64,000 bases of DNA, taken from assembly GCF_001685355.1 (NCBI RefSeq), contig NZ_CP016438.1, forward strand, positions 3,844,001 to 3,908,000, in the 5' to 3' direction. Each line of letters begins with the position of its first letter. Within the stretch, counting starts at the first letter, position 1. Positions 16,449-24,809 of this stretch are shown here, one piece after another. A model generated the notes under the pieces. The model was not told the origin of the DNA. It worked only from the letters and a program-made list of their open reading frames with translations, and did not search any database. The translations under genes and the position numbers were made by a program. The DNA comes from Streptomyces lincolnensis. Its GTDB lineage: Bacteria > Actinomycetota > Actinomycetes > Streptomycetales > Streptomycetaceae.

Positions 16449-16715
16449 GGTCGACGTCGGGGACACGAGCCACCTACGCCGGGTCGGTGAGCAGGGCCGC
16501 CACCTCGGCCCTGCGCCCGGGGACCCGTGGCCGAGGGGCCTGACGACCCGCGCGCCCACCAGGGGAAGGCAGAGCCGGCCCCCGGGAAGAGGAGCGGTCC
16601 GCCTCCGGAACGGGCCCGGGACGCACCGGAGGCCGTGGGCCGACTCCAGGGACGCGCGCCCCTTCCCCACTCCCGGACGGTCCCGGCGGGTTACCTGGCC
16701 TATCCGGTCAGGCCC
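16415..16715. repeat. Tandem duplication in a convergent spacer, copy 1
   Basis: The 3' end of the amidase gene (16415-16459) recurs at 16716-16760 with four mismatches in 45 bases. A match to the 3' end of the convergent DUF3830 gene is found at about 16702-16720 as well as at its real place near 16930. The 487-base spacer is therefore a degenerate tandem duplication of [amidase end, spacer, DUF3830 end] joined at GGCGG. It holds no convincing gene. Confidence 0.75.
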
Positions 16716-16945
16716 GGCGGGGACCGCCACGGCCGCCGGAACGCCCTCGGGTCGGCGTCGCGCCCGGCGCGGCCAACAGGGGGGCAGAGCCGGCGCCGCA
16801 AAGAGAAGCGGCCCGCATCCGGAACCGGCCCGGGACGCACCGGAGGCCGTGGGCCGACTCCCGGGGGCGCCCGCGTTCGGGCCGTGCGCCCCTGGCCCGC
16901 TCCCCGACGGTCCGGCGGGTACCCGGCCGGTCCGGTCAGGCCCGG
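16716..16945. repeat. Tandem duplication in a convergent spacer, copy 2
   Basis: The second copy is shorter than the first by roughly 75 bases. Shared blocks include GGGACGCACCGGAGGCCGTG at 16617 and 16831, exactly 214 bases apart. Confidence 0.75.
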
Positions 16946-17430
16946 CGGAAGCTGAGGCTCTCGCCCGCCGCTCCGTTGCGCCACAGGTCGTTGCAGGCGT
17001 CCGCCAGCTCCGGCAGGCCCTCGGTGATCTGCCCCCACACGATCCCCGGGACCCAGCCCACGTCGCCGTTGAGGAGGAGGTTGTTGCGCTCGTAGAAGAG
17101 GGCGAGGTCGACGAGGGTCGCCCCGGAGCGGACCTCGCGGTCGTAGCCGTAGGCCTTCGTGCCCAGCTCCGCGCCCGCGAAGGAGAAGTAGCAGAGATCG
17201 CCCGGGATCGGAGTCACCGTGGGGTTCTCCAAGGGCGGCTCGGCGGCGGCGAAGGGTTCGAAGAGGGCGTAGATCTCGTTGCGGGCGTACTTGGCGTGGT
17301 AGACGTCCCCGCTCAGCGGGAGGGCGTCCCAGACCGCCGCGCAGGTGATCGGCGCACGGTCGTCGAGGAGCTTCGCGGTGGCGGTGACACCGCGCTTGAC
17401 CAGGGAGACTTCGATGTATCGGTCAGCCAT
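16936..17430 (-). CDS. DUF3830 family protein
   Basis: A 164-aa soluble protein matching the DUF3830 pattern: MADRYIEVSL, CAAVWDALPLSG, YHAKYARNEIYALFEPF, NPTVTPIPGDLCYFSF, a YGYDREV loop, and ALFYERNNLLLNGDVGWVPG. These proteins have a cyclophilin-like fold and unknown activity, and are often found next to amidases, racemase-fold enzymes and ABC transporters of small solutes, as here. It converges on the amidase and is divergent from the transporter operon. An ATG five codons upstream (17445) is the alternative start. The role in the pathway is unknown. Confidence 0.78.
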   Translation of the reverse strand: MADRYIEVSLVKRGVTATAKLLDDRAPITCAAVWDALPLSGDVYHAKYARNEIYALFEPFAAAEPPLENPTVTPIPGDLCYFSFAGAELGTKAYGYDREVRSGATLVDLALFYERNNLLLNGDVGWVPGIVWGQITEGLPELADACNDLWRNGAAGESLSFRRA

Positions 17431-17502
17431 GCGTCCATGGTCCACCTGTGGTCAAGGGGGCCTCGGCGACCACCGGGGCCGAAAGTGATCCGCATAACCT
17501 TC

Positions 17503-18453
17503 ATGAAGTCGGGTAGCCGCGCGCCCATGGCCCGACCACACGCAAACCGATCAGGAACCGACAACGAACCCCAAAGAACGCTCAGCCGCCGCTCACTACT
17601 TGCCGGAGCGGTGTCGCTCGGTGCGGTGGGAAGTCTCGGGATGGTCGGCTGCAGCCGCGTCCCCGGCGAGGGGAAGGTACTCGGAGGCAGCCTGCTGGAC
17701 ACCCTGCGGGACCAGGGATCCGTGAAGATCGGCATAGCCAGCGAGCCGCCCTTCGGTTACGTCGGAGACGATGGGCAGGCCACCGGGGAAGCACCCGCGA
17801 TCGCCGAGGTGATCTTCAAGAAGCTCGGCATCGACGAGGTCACGCCGGTGCCGGTGGACTTCGGGGCCCTCATTCCCGGGCTGAAGGCACGGCAGTTCGA
17901 CGTGGTGTCCGCCGGGATGTACATCAACCCCGTCCGCTGCGAACAGGTGCTGTTCGCCGACCCGGACTACCTGATGCTGGACTCCTTCATCGTGAAGAAG
18001 GGCAATCCGCACGGCATCAAGACCTACGCGGACGTCAAGAAGAAGGGCCTCAGACTCGCCTCCGGCAAGGCCTACGCCCAGATCGACTACGCCAAGGCCG
18101 CGGGCATCGGCAACGTCCTCGTCCTGCCGGACCAGGTGGCCGGTCTCGACGCGGTGGCCCAGGGCCGGGTGGACGCCTTCGCGGGCACCCGCATCACGGT
18201 CAAGGACGCGGTGGCGGGGTCGGGCCGCGTCTCGGCGACCACGCCCTTCCAGCCCGTGGTGGACGGGAAACCCGCCTACGGCGCGGGCGGATTCGCCTTC
18301 CGGCTGTCCGAGAAGAACTTCCGCGACGAGTTCAACGCGGAACTGCTGAAGCTCAAGGAGAACGACTACAAGGAGCTTCTCGACATCGTCAGCCCGTTCG
18401 GCTTCACCATGTCCGACATGACCGACCTCACGGCGAAGGAGCTGTGCGGCTGA
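17503..18453 (+). CDS. ehuB: Amino acid/ectoine-type ABC transporter substrate-binding lipoprotein
   Basis: A 316-aa periplasmic-type binding protein of family 3. It has a twin-arginine-like start (SRRSLLAGA, RR at 29-30) and a lipobox LGMVGC (C50), so it is exported and lipid-anchored. The mature part begins LRDQGSVKIGIASEPPFGYV and contains FDVVSAGMYINPVRCEQV and the VDAFAGTR loop. This matches proteins named EhuB, which bind ectoine and hydroxyectoine, but general polar amino acid binders look similar. It overlaps the next permease start (TGATG). Start at 17503 or 17527 is uncertain. It heads a four-gene operon divergent from DUF3830. Confidence 0.75.
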   Translation: MKSGSRAPMARPHANRSGTDNEPQRTLSRRSLLAGAVSLGAVGSLGMVGCSRVPGEGKVLGGSLLDTLRDQGSVKIGIASEPPFGYVGDDGQATGEAPAIAEVIFKKLGIDEVTPVPVDFGALIPGLKARQFDVVSAGMYINPVRCEQVLFADPDYLMLDSFIVKKGNPHGIKTYADVKKKGLRLASGKAYAQIDYAKAAGIGNVLVLPDQVAGLDAVAQGRVDAFAGTRITVKDAVAGSGRVSATTPFQPVVDGKPAYGAGGFAFRLSEKNFRDEFNAELLKLKENDYKELLDIVSPFGFTMSDMTDLTAKELCG

Positions 18454-19190
18454 TGATGAGCTCGGAGTTCTTCACCACCTGGTTCCTGCCGGGTATCTGG
18501 GTCACCGTCCAGGTGACGGTGTACGCCGCGGCCCTCGGCGCGGCCGTGGCGTTCGGGATCGGTCTCGCCCGCGCCTCGCAGTACTGGATCGTCCGTTTCC
18601 TCGCCGGGGTCTACTTCGAGGTCTTCCGCGGCACGTCGGCCCTGGTGCTGATGTTCTGGATGTTCTTCGCCCTGCCCCTCTTCGGCTGGCAGCTGGCACC
18701 CATGTGGGCCGGCGTCAGCGCACTCGGCCTCACCTACGGCGCCTACGGTTCCGAGGTCGTCCGCGGTTCCCTGGCCGCCGTCTCGCCGGCCCAGAAGGAA
18801 GCGGGCATCGCCCTCAACTTCACCCGCTGGCAACGGCTGCGCCTCATCGAACTGCCCCAGGCGTGGCCCGAGATGGTCCCGCCGTTCAACAACCTGCTGA
18901 TCGAGTTGATGAAGGGCACCGCCCTGGTCTCGGTCATCACGGTGGCCGACATGACCTTCGCCGGCAATCTGCTCCGGCTGGGCACCAACGAGACCACGCC
19001 GGTCTACACGCTGCTGCTGGTGCTGTACTTCGTCTTCGCCTTCCTCATCACCCGCGGGATGCGGGTGCTGGAGCGCAAGGCCAAGGCCGGAATCGGGCAG
19101 CAGCCCGAGAAGCGGGGCGGCATCACCGCGAAGCTCAGCGCCCGCGCCGGGAGTGCGCAGGCCGGCACCCAGTCCTCCGGAGGTATCTGA
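18453..19190 (+). CDS. ehuC: ABC transporter permease (EhuC-like)
   Basis: A 245-aa inner-membrane permease of the His/Glu/Gln/Arg/opine type. Five hydrophobic segments are visible, and the ATPase-contact EAA loop is EAGIALNFTRWQRLRLIELPQ in its usual place before the last third; FRGTSALVLMFW is the typical first-half motif. A hydrophilic tail of about 35 residues follows the last segment. The ATG lies in the stop codon of the binding-protein gene and its own stop overlaps the next ATG by one base (TGATG), so the operon is tightly coupled. Confidence 0.82.
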   Translation: MMSSEFFTTWFLPGIWVTVQVTVYAAALGAAVAFGIGLARASQYWIVRFLAGVYFEVFRGTSALVLMFWMFFALPLFGWQLAPMWAGVSALGLTYGAYGSEVVRGSLAAVSPAQKEAGIALNFTRWQRLRLIELPQAWPEMVPPFNNLLIELMKGTALVSVITVADMTFAGNLLRLGTNETTPVYTLLLVLYFVFAFLITRGMRVLERKAKAGIGQQPEKRGGITAKLSARAGSAQAGTQSSGGI

Positions 19191-19837
19191 TGAACTGGGA
19201 CTGGCAGGTCGTGGACGACTTCATGCCGCGGTTCTGGGACGGCGTGCTGGTCACGCTCCAGGCCCTGGCCATCGGCACCCTGATCTCCTTCGCCCTCGGT
19301 CTGGTGTGGGCGCTGGCACAGCGGTCCCCGCTGGTCTGGGTGCGCTGGCCGGTCGTCGCCGTCACGGAGTTCATCCGCAACACCCCGCTGCTGGTGCAGC
19401 TCTTCTTCCTGTTCTACGTGGTGCCCAACTTCGGCCCGTCGATGTCGCCGCTCACCACCGGCATCGTCGGCCTCGGGCTGCACTACTCCACCTACACCGC
19501 TGAGGTCTACCGCGCGGGCATCGAAGGCGTCCCCGCCGGCCAGTGGGAGGCGGCCACGGCACTGAGCCTGTCCAAGAGCCGCACCTGGCGCTCGGTGATC
19601 CTGCCGCAGGCGATCCGCCGCGTCGTCCCGCCACTCGGCAACTACGTCGTCGCCATGCTCAAGGACTCGCCGATGATCGCGACCATCGGCGCCTTCGACA
19701 TGCTCGGCGAGGCCCAGGCCTTCAGCAACGAGACCTTCACCACGGAGGCGCTCACCATCGTGGGGGTGGCCTTCATCGTCATCGCCTACCCCGCTTCCCT
19801 CCTGATCCGAGCCCTGGAGCGACGTCTTGTCCGCTGA
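19190..19837 (+). CDS. ehuD: ABC transporter permease (EhuD-like)
   Basis: A 215-aa permease paralogous to the preceding gene. It has the FIRNTPLLVQLFFLFYV motif of polar amino acid permeases, EAATALSLSKSRTWRSVILP as the EAA loop, and MIATIGAFDMLGEAQ near the end. It should pair with the previous permease to form the membrane channel. It starts at the A of the upstream TGA, preceded by a GGAGG site, and ends within the first codons of the ATPase gene. Confidence 0.83.
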   Translation: MNWDWQVVDDFMPRFWDGVLVTLQALAIGTLISFALGLVWALAQRSPLVWVRWPVVAVTEFIRNTPLLVQLFFLFYVVPNFGPSMSPLTTGIVGLGLHYSTYTAEVYRAGIEGVPAGQWEAATALSLSKSRTWRSVILPQAIRRVVPPLGNYVVAMLKDSPMIATIGAFDMLGEAQAFSNETFTTEALTIVGVAFIVIAYPASLLIRALERRLVR

Positions 19838-20651
19838 CACCCCTGTGAAGAACGATCACGACGGCAACGACAACCCGCCGGTGGACGGCAGCGAGCTGAT
19901 CCGCTTCGACAAGGTCACCAAGCGCTTCGGGAGCAACACCGTCCTGGACGAGCTGGACTTCTCGGTGGCCTCCGGCAAGCACGTCACCCTCATCGGCCCG
20001 TCCGGCTCCGGCAAGACGACGATCCTGCGGCTGCTGATGACCCTGGTCAAGCCCGACGAGGGCACGATCAAGGTCGGTGACAACTTCCTCTTCCACGAGC
20101 AGAAGAACGGCCACCTCGCCCCGGCGGGCGAGAAGCACATCCGCGAGGTCCGCAAGAACATCGGGATGGTCTTCCAGCAGTTCAACCTCTTCCCGAACAT
20201 GAAGGTGCTGCGCAACATCACCGAGGCTCCGGTCACCGTTCTCGGCCTGTCCAAGGACGAGGCCGAGCAGCGGGCCCGGGATCTGCTCGAACTGGTGGGC
20301 CTGACCGAGCACATCGACAAGTACCCGACCCAGCTGTCCGGCGGCCAGCAGCAGCGGGTGGCGATCGCCCGGGCGCTGGCGATGCGTCCGCAGGTCCTGC
20401 TGCTCGACGAGGTGACCTCCGCGCTGGACCCGGAGCTGGTCGCGGGCGTCCTCGACGTGCTGCGGGACATCGCCCGCACCACCGACATCACGATGCTCTG
20501 TGTGACCCACGAGATGAACTTCGCCCGGGACATCTCCGACCAGGTCCTGATGTTCGACTCCGGACATGTCATCGAGTCGGGGCCGCCGGAGAAGATCTTC
20601 AGCGAGCCCGAGCAGGACCGGACACGGGAATTTCTCAGCGCCATCCTCTGA
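19827..20651 (+). CDS. ehuA: ABC transporter ATP-binding protein (EhuA-like)
   Basis: A 274-aa ATPase that powers the importer. Walker A is GPSGSGKTT, the Q-loop FQQFNLF, the signature LSGGQQQR, and Walker B LLLDEVTSALDPE, with the switch histidine in VTHEM. The insert HEQKNGHLAPAGEKHI after strand 3 is shared by EhuA-type ATPases. The likely start is a TTG at 19827, overlapping the permease end by 11 bases; the first 25 residues are polar and not conserved. It ends the operon; a 22-bp palindrome follows. Confidence 0.83.
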   Translation: MSADTPVKNDHDGNDNPPVDGSELIRFDKVTKRFGSNTVLDELDFSVASGKHVTLIGPSGSGKTTILRLLMTLVKPDEGTIKVGDNFLFHEQKNGHLAPAGEKHIREVRKNIGMVFQQFNLFPNMKVLRNITEAPVTVLGLSKDEAEQRARDLLELVGLTEHIDKYPTQLSGGQQQRVAIARALAMRPQVLLLDEVTSALDPELVAGVLDVLRDIARTTDITMLCVTHEMNFARDISDQVLMFDSGHVIESGPPEKIFSEPEQDRTREFLSAIL

Positions 20652-20701
20652 GCACAAGAGGTGAACGTTGTTCAATACCCGAGGTCCGGAGGGCGGGTCG
20701 T

Positions 20702-20723
20702 GACTCCGGCATATGCCGGAGTC
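20702..20723. promoter_or_regulatory. Perfect 22-bp palindrome between ehuA and the IclR gene
   Basis: GACTCCGGCAT followed at once by ATGCCGGAGTC is a perfect inverted repeat with no loop. It lies 50 bases after the ehuA stop and about 145 before the regulator start. Zero spacing favours a protein-binding operator over a terminator, perhaps for the IclR-family regulator; this is inference. Confidence 0.55.
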
Positions 20724-20868
20724 TCAGCGCCGCTGCTGGGAGGGGTGCGGGGCCATCGGAATCTCGTCAACAGGCGCTCACCGCATGCCCCTTGCCCGTT
20801 ATCGTGGAGAGGATTCGCTGTCCGGATTACGGCCCCACTCACAGAGCGACCGAGCGCAGGGGGAAACC

Positions 20869-21627
20869 GTGGCGCTGAAGCACGAGCCGACCGCGCCGTA
20901 CCACTCGACCCAGGACGCGCTGCGTGTCCTGGAGACCGTGGCGCGACACACCACAGGAGTCACCGACAGCCGGCTCGCCCGCCTGACCGGCCTCAGCCCG
21001 GAGCGCCTGACCACGCTCCTGAGGATGCTGCGCCGCGAGGGCTACGTCGAGCAGGTCGCCGACGGGGCGTACGTCACCGGCGCCGCCCTCACCCGCCTCG
21101 GCTCCGCCCAGGACCGTGACCAGGCCCTGCGCGAGAAACTCCAGAGCACCCTCGACCGGCTGCGCGACTCGATCGGCGCCGCCGTCTACATCAGCCGGTA
21201 CGTCGACGGTGAGGTCACCGTCGCCCAGTACGCCGACGGCCCCGCCACTCCCGCGGTCAACGAGTGGGTGGACTTCCGCTCCTGCGCACACGCCACCGCG
21301 CTCGGCAAGAGCCTGCTCGGCCAGCTCGACCACAACGGCCGCCGGGACCATCTTTCCCGGCACAAGATGGCCCGGCTCACCTCGCGCACCATCACCAGCG
21401 ACCGGCTACTGCTCTCCCGTCTGGAGACCCAGCCGCCCACCGTGCCCCACCTCGACCTCCAGGAGTACGCGGTCGGCACGGTCTGCGCGGCCGTCCCGAT
21501 CACCGCCGGCTCCTCCGTCGGCTGCCTGGCCCTCTCCCTCCCACTCGAACACGCCCACCGCCTCCGCCAGGCCGCGGACAAACTGAACCGGGGAGCGGCA
21601 CCGGTACTGCTGTCCCTGGCGATCTAG
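20869..21627 (+). CDS. IclR-family transcriptional regulator
   Basis: A 252-aa regulator. The N-terminal winged helix-turn-helix is STQDALRVLETVARHTTGVTD... (about residues 12-65, recognition helix near SPERLTTLLRMLRREG), followed by the IclR effector domain (about 80-250) with HATALGKSLLG and AVPITAGSSVG. It most likely controls the adjacent transporter and catabolic genes in response to a small ligand. I chose the GTG at 20869 with a CAGGGGGA site; the frame is open further upstream but the extension has no regulator-like sequence. It converges on nothing; tRNA-Lys copy 2 follows about 100 bases on. Confidence 0.83.
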   Translation: MALKHEPTAPYHSTQDALRVLETVARHTTGVTDSRLARLTGLSPERLTTLLRMLRREGYVEQVADGAYVTGAALTRLGSAQDRDQALREKLQSTLDRLRDSIGAAVYISRYVDGEVTVAQYADGPATPAVNEWVDFRSCAHATALGKSLLGQLDHNGRRDHLSRHKMARLTSRTITSDRLLLSRLETQPPTVPHLDLQEYAVGTVCAAVPITAGSSVGCLALSLPLEHAHRLRQAADKLNRGAAPVLLSLAI

Positions 21628-21724
21628 AGCATCCCCGGGCTCGCGGCGCGTGGTCGGGAGCACCTCTCCGGACCAGGTAGTATTTTCTCGTCGCCCGCCG
21701 CCGAAGGCGGAGGGCGGGAGTCAT

Positions 21725-21798
21725 GCGCCGCTAGCTCAGTTGGTTAGAGCAGCTGACTCTTAATCAGCGGGTCCGGGGTTCGAGTCCCTGGCGGCGCA
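21725..21798 (+). tRNA. tRNA-Lys (anticodon CTT), copy 2
   Basis: A 74-nt cloverleaf identical to the copy at 7082. Its flanks differ: no 148-bp repeat follows, and the upstream AGTATTTTC region is unlike the other two copies. The reverse strand of its 3' half is read as the end of the downstream ligase gene. Confidence 0.98.
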
Positions 21799-23517
21799 CG
21801 ATGTCGATGGCGAGGCGTGTTCGCGGAAAGCGCGAACCACCTCGCCATCGTCGTGTCTGCGCGACTTCGCCGCGCGTTGCGGGGGCTCCGCCACCCGCAC
21901 CCCCCGGACCCCGTACTCGGAGATCAGCCGCACCCGGTCCGCCTCGGTCAGCTCCCGGTACTCCTTCTCCCCCGGCGGGCACCACCACACCGGGTCGGTG
22001 CAGGTCACGCCCTCCTTCCTGAGGCGAGCGCGGTGGATCTTGTTCGTGGCGGTGACCGGCATGCGGTCCAGGACCCGTATGAAGCGGGGGGCCATCTTCG
22101 TGCCCAGGTCGGGCTGGGCGTCCAGGAAGGCCGCGAAGGAGGCCGGGTCGAAGGTGCCGGCGAGGGCCGCCATCACCTGGTCCCCGGTCACCGGATCGGG
22201 GACGGCGTACACGGCGACGGCGAGTGCCCCCTCGTACCGGGCGAGGATGTTCTCGATCATCGCGGCGGCCAGGTTCTCGCTGTCGACGCGCAGGCGGTCG
22301 TCGGTGCGGCCGGCGAAGTAGAGGTAGCCGTCGGTGTCCCGGTAGAAGAGGTCGCCCGTCCAGTACCCGCCGTCGTGCCGCCGCTCGGCCTCCGCCGCCG
22401 GGTTGCGCCAGTACCCCTCGAAGGGGCTGGGCCCGCGGTTGACCAGCTCCCCGATGGCCGCGTCCCCGTTCCGCAGCCGCCCGGCCGGGTCGAAGACCGC
22501 CGGCGGGCACTCGTTGCCCGTCTCCGGGTCCAGGACGACCAGCCCGGGTACGGCGGGACCGACCGCGCCGGGCGGTGTGCCCGGCCGCCACTGGATCGCC
22601 GCGCCGCCCTCCGAGGAGCCGTACCCCTCCACCAGCCGCACCCCGAAGCGCCGCTCGAAGGCCGCCGCGTCCACCGCACCCGCCTCGGTGCCGAAGCCGA
22701 GGCGGAGCGGGTTGTCACGGTCGTCGGGGCGCGGCTCGGTGGCCAGGACGTACTGCACGGCCCGGCCCACGTACGTGAAGTACGTCGCCCCGTGCTCCCG
22801 CACGTCGGCCAGGAACCGCGACGCCGAGAACCGCCGCCGCAGCGCCACCCCCGCCCCGGCGTGGAGCGCGGGCGCCCAGTCGGCGATCACCGCGTTGCCG
22901 TGGAACATCGGCATGCAGACGTAGTGCACGTCGTCCGGCCCCACGGAGAACTGCCCGGCCAGCGAGCCCCCCGCCGCGGCCAGCCGCCCCTGGGAGCAGA
23001 GCGCGGCCTTGGGGGCGCCGGTCGAGCCCGAGGTGAAGTAGAGCAGGAGGCGGTCGGCGGGGGTGGCCCGGGAGGCGTCCGGCCGGGCACCGGCGTAGGG
23101 CGCCAGCAGGTCGTCGTACTCGCGCGTGCCGGTGACCAGCAGGTGTACGCCGGGCAGGTCGAGGCCGTCGAGCAGCGGCAGATGGGTCCGCTCGGTGACC
23201 AGGATCCGGCACTCGGTGTGCAGGATGTCCCGGGCCAGCTCGGCGCCCCGGCGCGTGGGATTGATGCCGGCGACCGCGGCACGCGCGAGGGCGGCCGCGC
23301 TCAACCACAGGGGATATTCAAGGGTGTTGTCGAGCAGCACGCCCACATGCGGTACGGCGTCCCGCGGCAGCAGATCGGCCAGCAGTGCCGCCCGGGCCGC
23401 CGCGCCCGCGGCCGCCTCGTGATGCGTGAGCACCGACTCCCCGCACCACAGCCCCGGCCGGTGGTCGCCCCACCGGCGGGCGACCAGCTCGGCCACCGTG
23501 CGCGCCTCGGACTCCAT
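21760..23517 (-). CDS. AMP-binding acyl-CoA synthetase-like ligase
   Basis: A 585-aa adenylate-forming enzyme. The ATP-binding signature is LLYFTSGSTGAPKAALCS (about residues 163-180). Further motifs are VEGYGSSEG, YWTGDLFYRDTDGYLYFAGR and the C-terminal lysine motif in TATNKIHRARL. It activates a carboxylic acid as acyl-AMP and probably transfers it to CoA; the acid is unknown. After about residue 555 the frame no longer looks family-like: the last 25-30 residues (ending CAARDSNPGPAD) are encoded by the antisense of the tRNA terminator and tRNA-Lys 3' half. Either the native stop was lost or the protein really carries this tail. Confidence 0.8.
   Translation of the reverse strand: MESEARTVAELVARRWGDHRPGLWCGESVLTHHEAAAGAAARAALLADLLPRDAVPHVGVLLDNTLEYPLWLSAAALARAAVAGINPTRRGAELARDILHTECRILVTERTHLPLLDGLDLPGVHLLVTGTREYDDLLAPYAGARPDASRATPADRLLLYFTSGSTGAPKAALCSQGRLAAAGGSLAGQFSVGPDDVHYVCMPMFHGNAVIADWAPALHAGAGVALRRRFSASRFLADVREHGATYFTYVGRAVQYVLATEPRPDDRDNPLRLGFGTEAGAVDAAAFERRFGVRLVEGYGSSEGGAAIQWRPGTPPGAVGPAVPGLVVLDPETGNECPPAVFDPAGRLRNGDAAIGELVNRGPSPFEGYWRNPAAEAERRHDGGYWTGDLFYRDTDGYLYFAGRTDDRLRVDSENLAAAMIENILARYEGALAVAVYAVPDPVTGDQVMAALAGTFDPASFAAFLDAQPDLGTKMAPRFIRVLDRMPVTATNKIHRARLRKEGVTCTDPVWWCPPGEKEYRELTEADRVRLISEYGVRGVRVAEPPQRAAKSRRHDDGEVVRAFREHASPSTSCAARDSNPGPAD
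21806..21849 (+). terminator. Nested hairpin after tRNA-Lys copy 2
   Basis: GATGGCGAGG (21806-21815) pairs perfectly with CCTCGCCATC (21840-21849), and TTCGCG/CGCGAA forms an inner stem. It is placed 8 bases after the tRNA and lies inside the 3' coding end of the convergent ligase frame. Confidence 0.75.
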
Positions 23518-23557
23518 GGGGGCGCACGGTAGTTGACGAACCGTCAGATGTGGAGGG

Positions 23558-24037
23558 CTAGAAGCCCGTGATCTCGGAGTCCACGCTGTCCGACGACGAG
23601 GAGAAGTCGCTGTAGGTGACCATGAAGCCGATGCAGAAGGCCACCATCACGCCGAGGAAGGCCAGGATGGCGAAGGTTGCCGCCGCCTGCTTGGCCGGGC
23701 GCGGCGGGACGGCCGTGGCCACCACCTCGCGTCCGTCCGTGTAGTGGACGGTGACGATGTCGCCCTCCAGGATGGTCCGCGGGCCGTCCTCCTCCTCGAA
23801 GCGGACGGTGCGGCCGTCGCGGGCGGTGAACTCGTAGACGTGGTGGACGACCGTCCGCACATGCGAGTCGCCGCCACCGCCGCGCGTCGTCGTGAACATC
23901 CGCAAACAGCGGGCCTCGGCCGTGAGGCCGCTGTTCCAGGCGCCGCGCATCTGGAGCCAGCGCCGCACCACGCGATAGCCGCCGAACAACGCGACGGCCA
24001 TGATGAGGCTGGGTACGGCGTAGAACATCACGTCCAT
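23558..24037 (-). CDS. DUF3592-type membrane protein
   Basis: A 159-aa protein with one membrane segment at each end (about residues 3-22 and 120-145) and a beta-rich extracytoplasmic middle containing YEFTARDGRTVRFEEEDGP and VTVHYTDGRE, the pattern of DUF3592 proteins. Function of that family is unknown. The ATG at MDVMFYAV has GGGGGA 6 bases upstream; eight more codons are open upstream. The C-terminus ends in a Ser/Asp-rich tail. It is followed at some distance by the ligase gene on the same strand. Confidence 0.75.
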   Translation of the reverse strand: MDVMFYAVPSLIMAVALFGGYRVVRRWLQMRGAWNSGLTAEARCLRMFTTTRGGGGDSHVRTVVHHVYEFTARDGRTVRFEEEDGPRTILEGDIVTVHYTDGREVVATAVPPRPAKQAAATFAILAFLGVMVAFCIGFMVTYSDFSSSSDSVDSEITGF

Positions 24038-24156
24038 GCGAATCCCCCGAGGTCCGTGCACCGACCCTGGTCGGTCGGCGTAGGAGGAAAATACCCACGC
24101 CGACCGCTCGATTCGCTCAAGGGAACCTCAGGAAACCCCAGAAGTCCCCGACAGGC

Positions 24157-24762
24157 TCAGAACGTGACGTCCGAGCAGGCGTAGAACGCGTTGGCCGTGT
24201 CCGCGACCGTCCACACCGCGACGATGACGTGGCGGCCGCTGAGGCCGGACGGCAGGGTGCCGCTGTGGGAGAGCGTGGACGGGGGTCGCTGACCGCCGTA
24301 GGGGACGGTCAGAAACGGGGTGAGGTTGAGGTCGGAGCGGGCCAGGTTGTGGTTCTGGTTCCAGCCCGGCCTGGTGACGTAGTACTTGAAGTCGCTCGTG
24401 GCGTGCATGGCCGTGAACTGCCAGCGGAAGGTGTAGCTCTGGCCGCCGGACACCCTCGTGGCGGGCCAGGCGCCGCCGGACGGGGTCCGCGGGCTGTCGA
24501 GCTGCGCGAAGCGCGTGTTGTTCCCGGAACATATCCGCCCGTCGGCCGGGCCGGAGGCGGGGAAGCCCTTGGGGCCCTCGACGCTCTGCGGCTCCCACTG
24601 GATGTCGCCGCAGTTGGTCACGGAGCCGTTCTGGCAGAGCTTCTGACGGCTGACGGGGAGGTCGGTGTAGCCGTGTCCGCTCGCACCACCGGACGAGAGC
24701 ACCAGGGCTCCGGTCGTCGCGAGGCCGAGCGCGGCGGCGTACCACTTGGTCCTTTTGCGCAT
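24157..24762 (-). CDS. lpmP: AA10 lytic polysaccharide monooxygenase
   Basis: A 201-aa secreted copper enzyme that cleaves crystalline polysaccharide (chitin or cellulose) oxidatively. The signal peptide ends before H30 (SGGASG|HGYTDLP), so the mature N-terminus is the histidine of the copper brace. The second brace histidine is H120 (FTAMHATSDF) and the axial phenylalanine is F193 (NAFYACS). No separate carbohydrate-binding module is present. Position beside cslA/glxA matches LpmP, reported to act with the CslA-GlxA glucan at hyphal tips in Streptomyces. A promoter and a DasR-like palindrome lie upstream. Confidence 0.9.
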   Translation of the reverse strand: MRKRTKWYAAALGLATTGALVLSSGGASGHGYTDLPVSRQKLCQNGSVTNCGDIQWEPQSVEGPKGFPASGPADGRICSGNNTRFAQLDSPRTPSGGAWPATRVSGGQSYTFRWQFTAMHATSDFKYYVTRPGWNQNHNLARSDLNLTPFLTVPYGGQRPPSTLSHSGTLPSGLSGRHVIVAVWTVADTANAFYACSDVTF

Positions 24763-24809
24763 GCTGCCGCTCCTGGAGAACGTGGGGGAAGTTCTGCGAG
24801 CCGTGCAGG

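Noticed and set aside
11000..21627. Catabolic cluster as an antibiotic biosynthesis cluster
   Set aside because: No polyketide, peptide synthetase, terpene or RiPP core enzyme is present; the genes fit uptake and breakdown of a small molecule.
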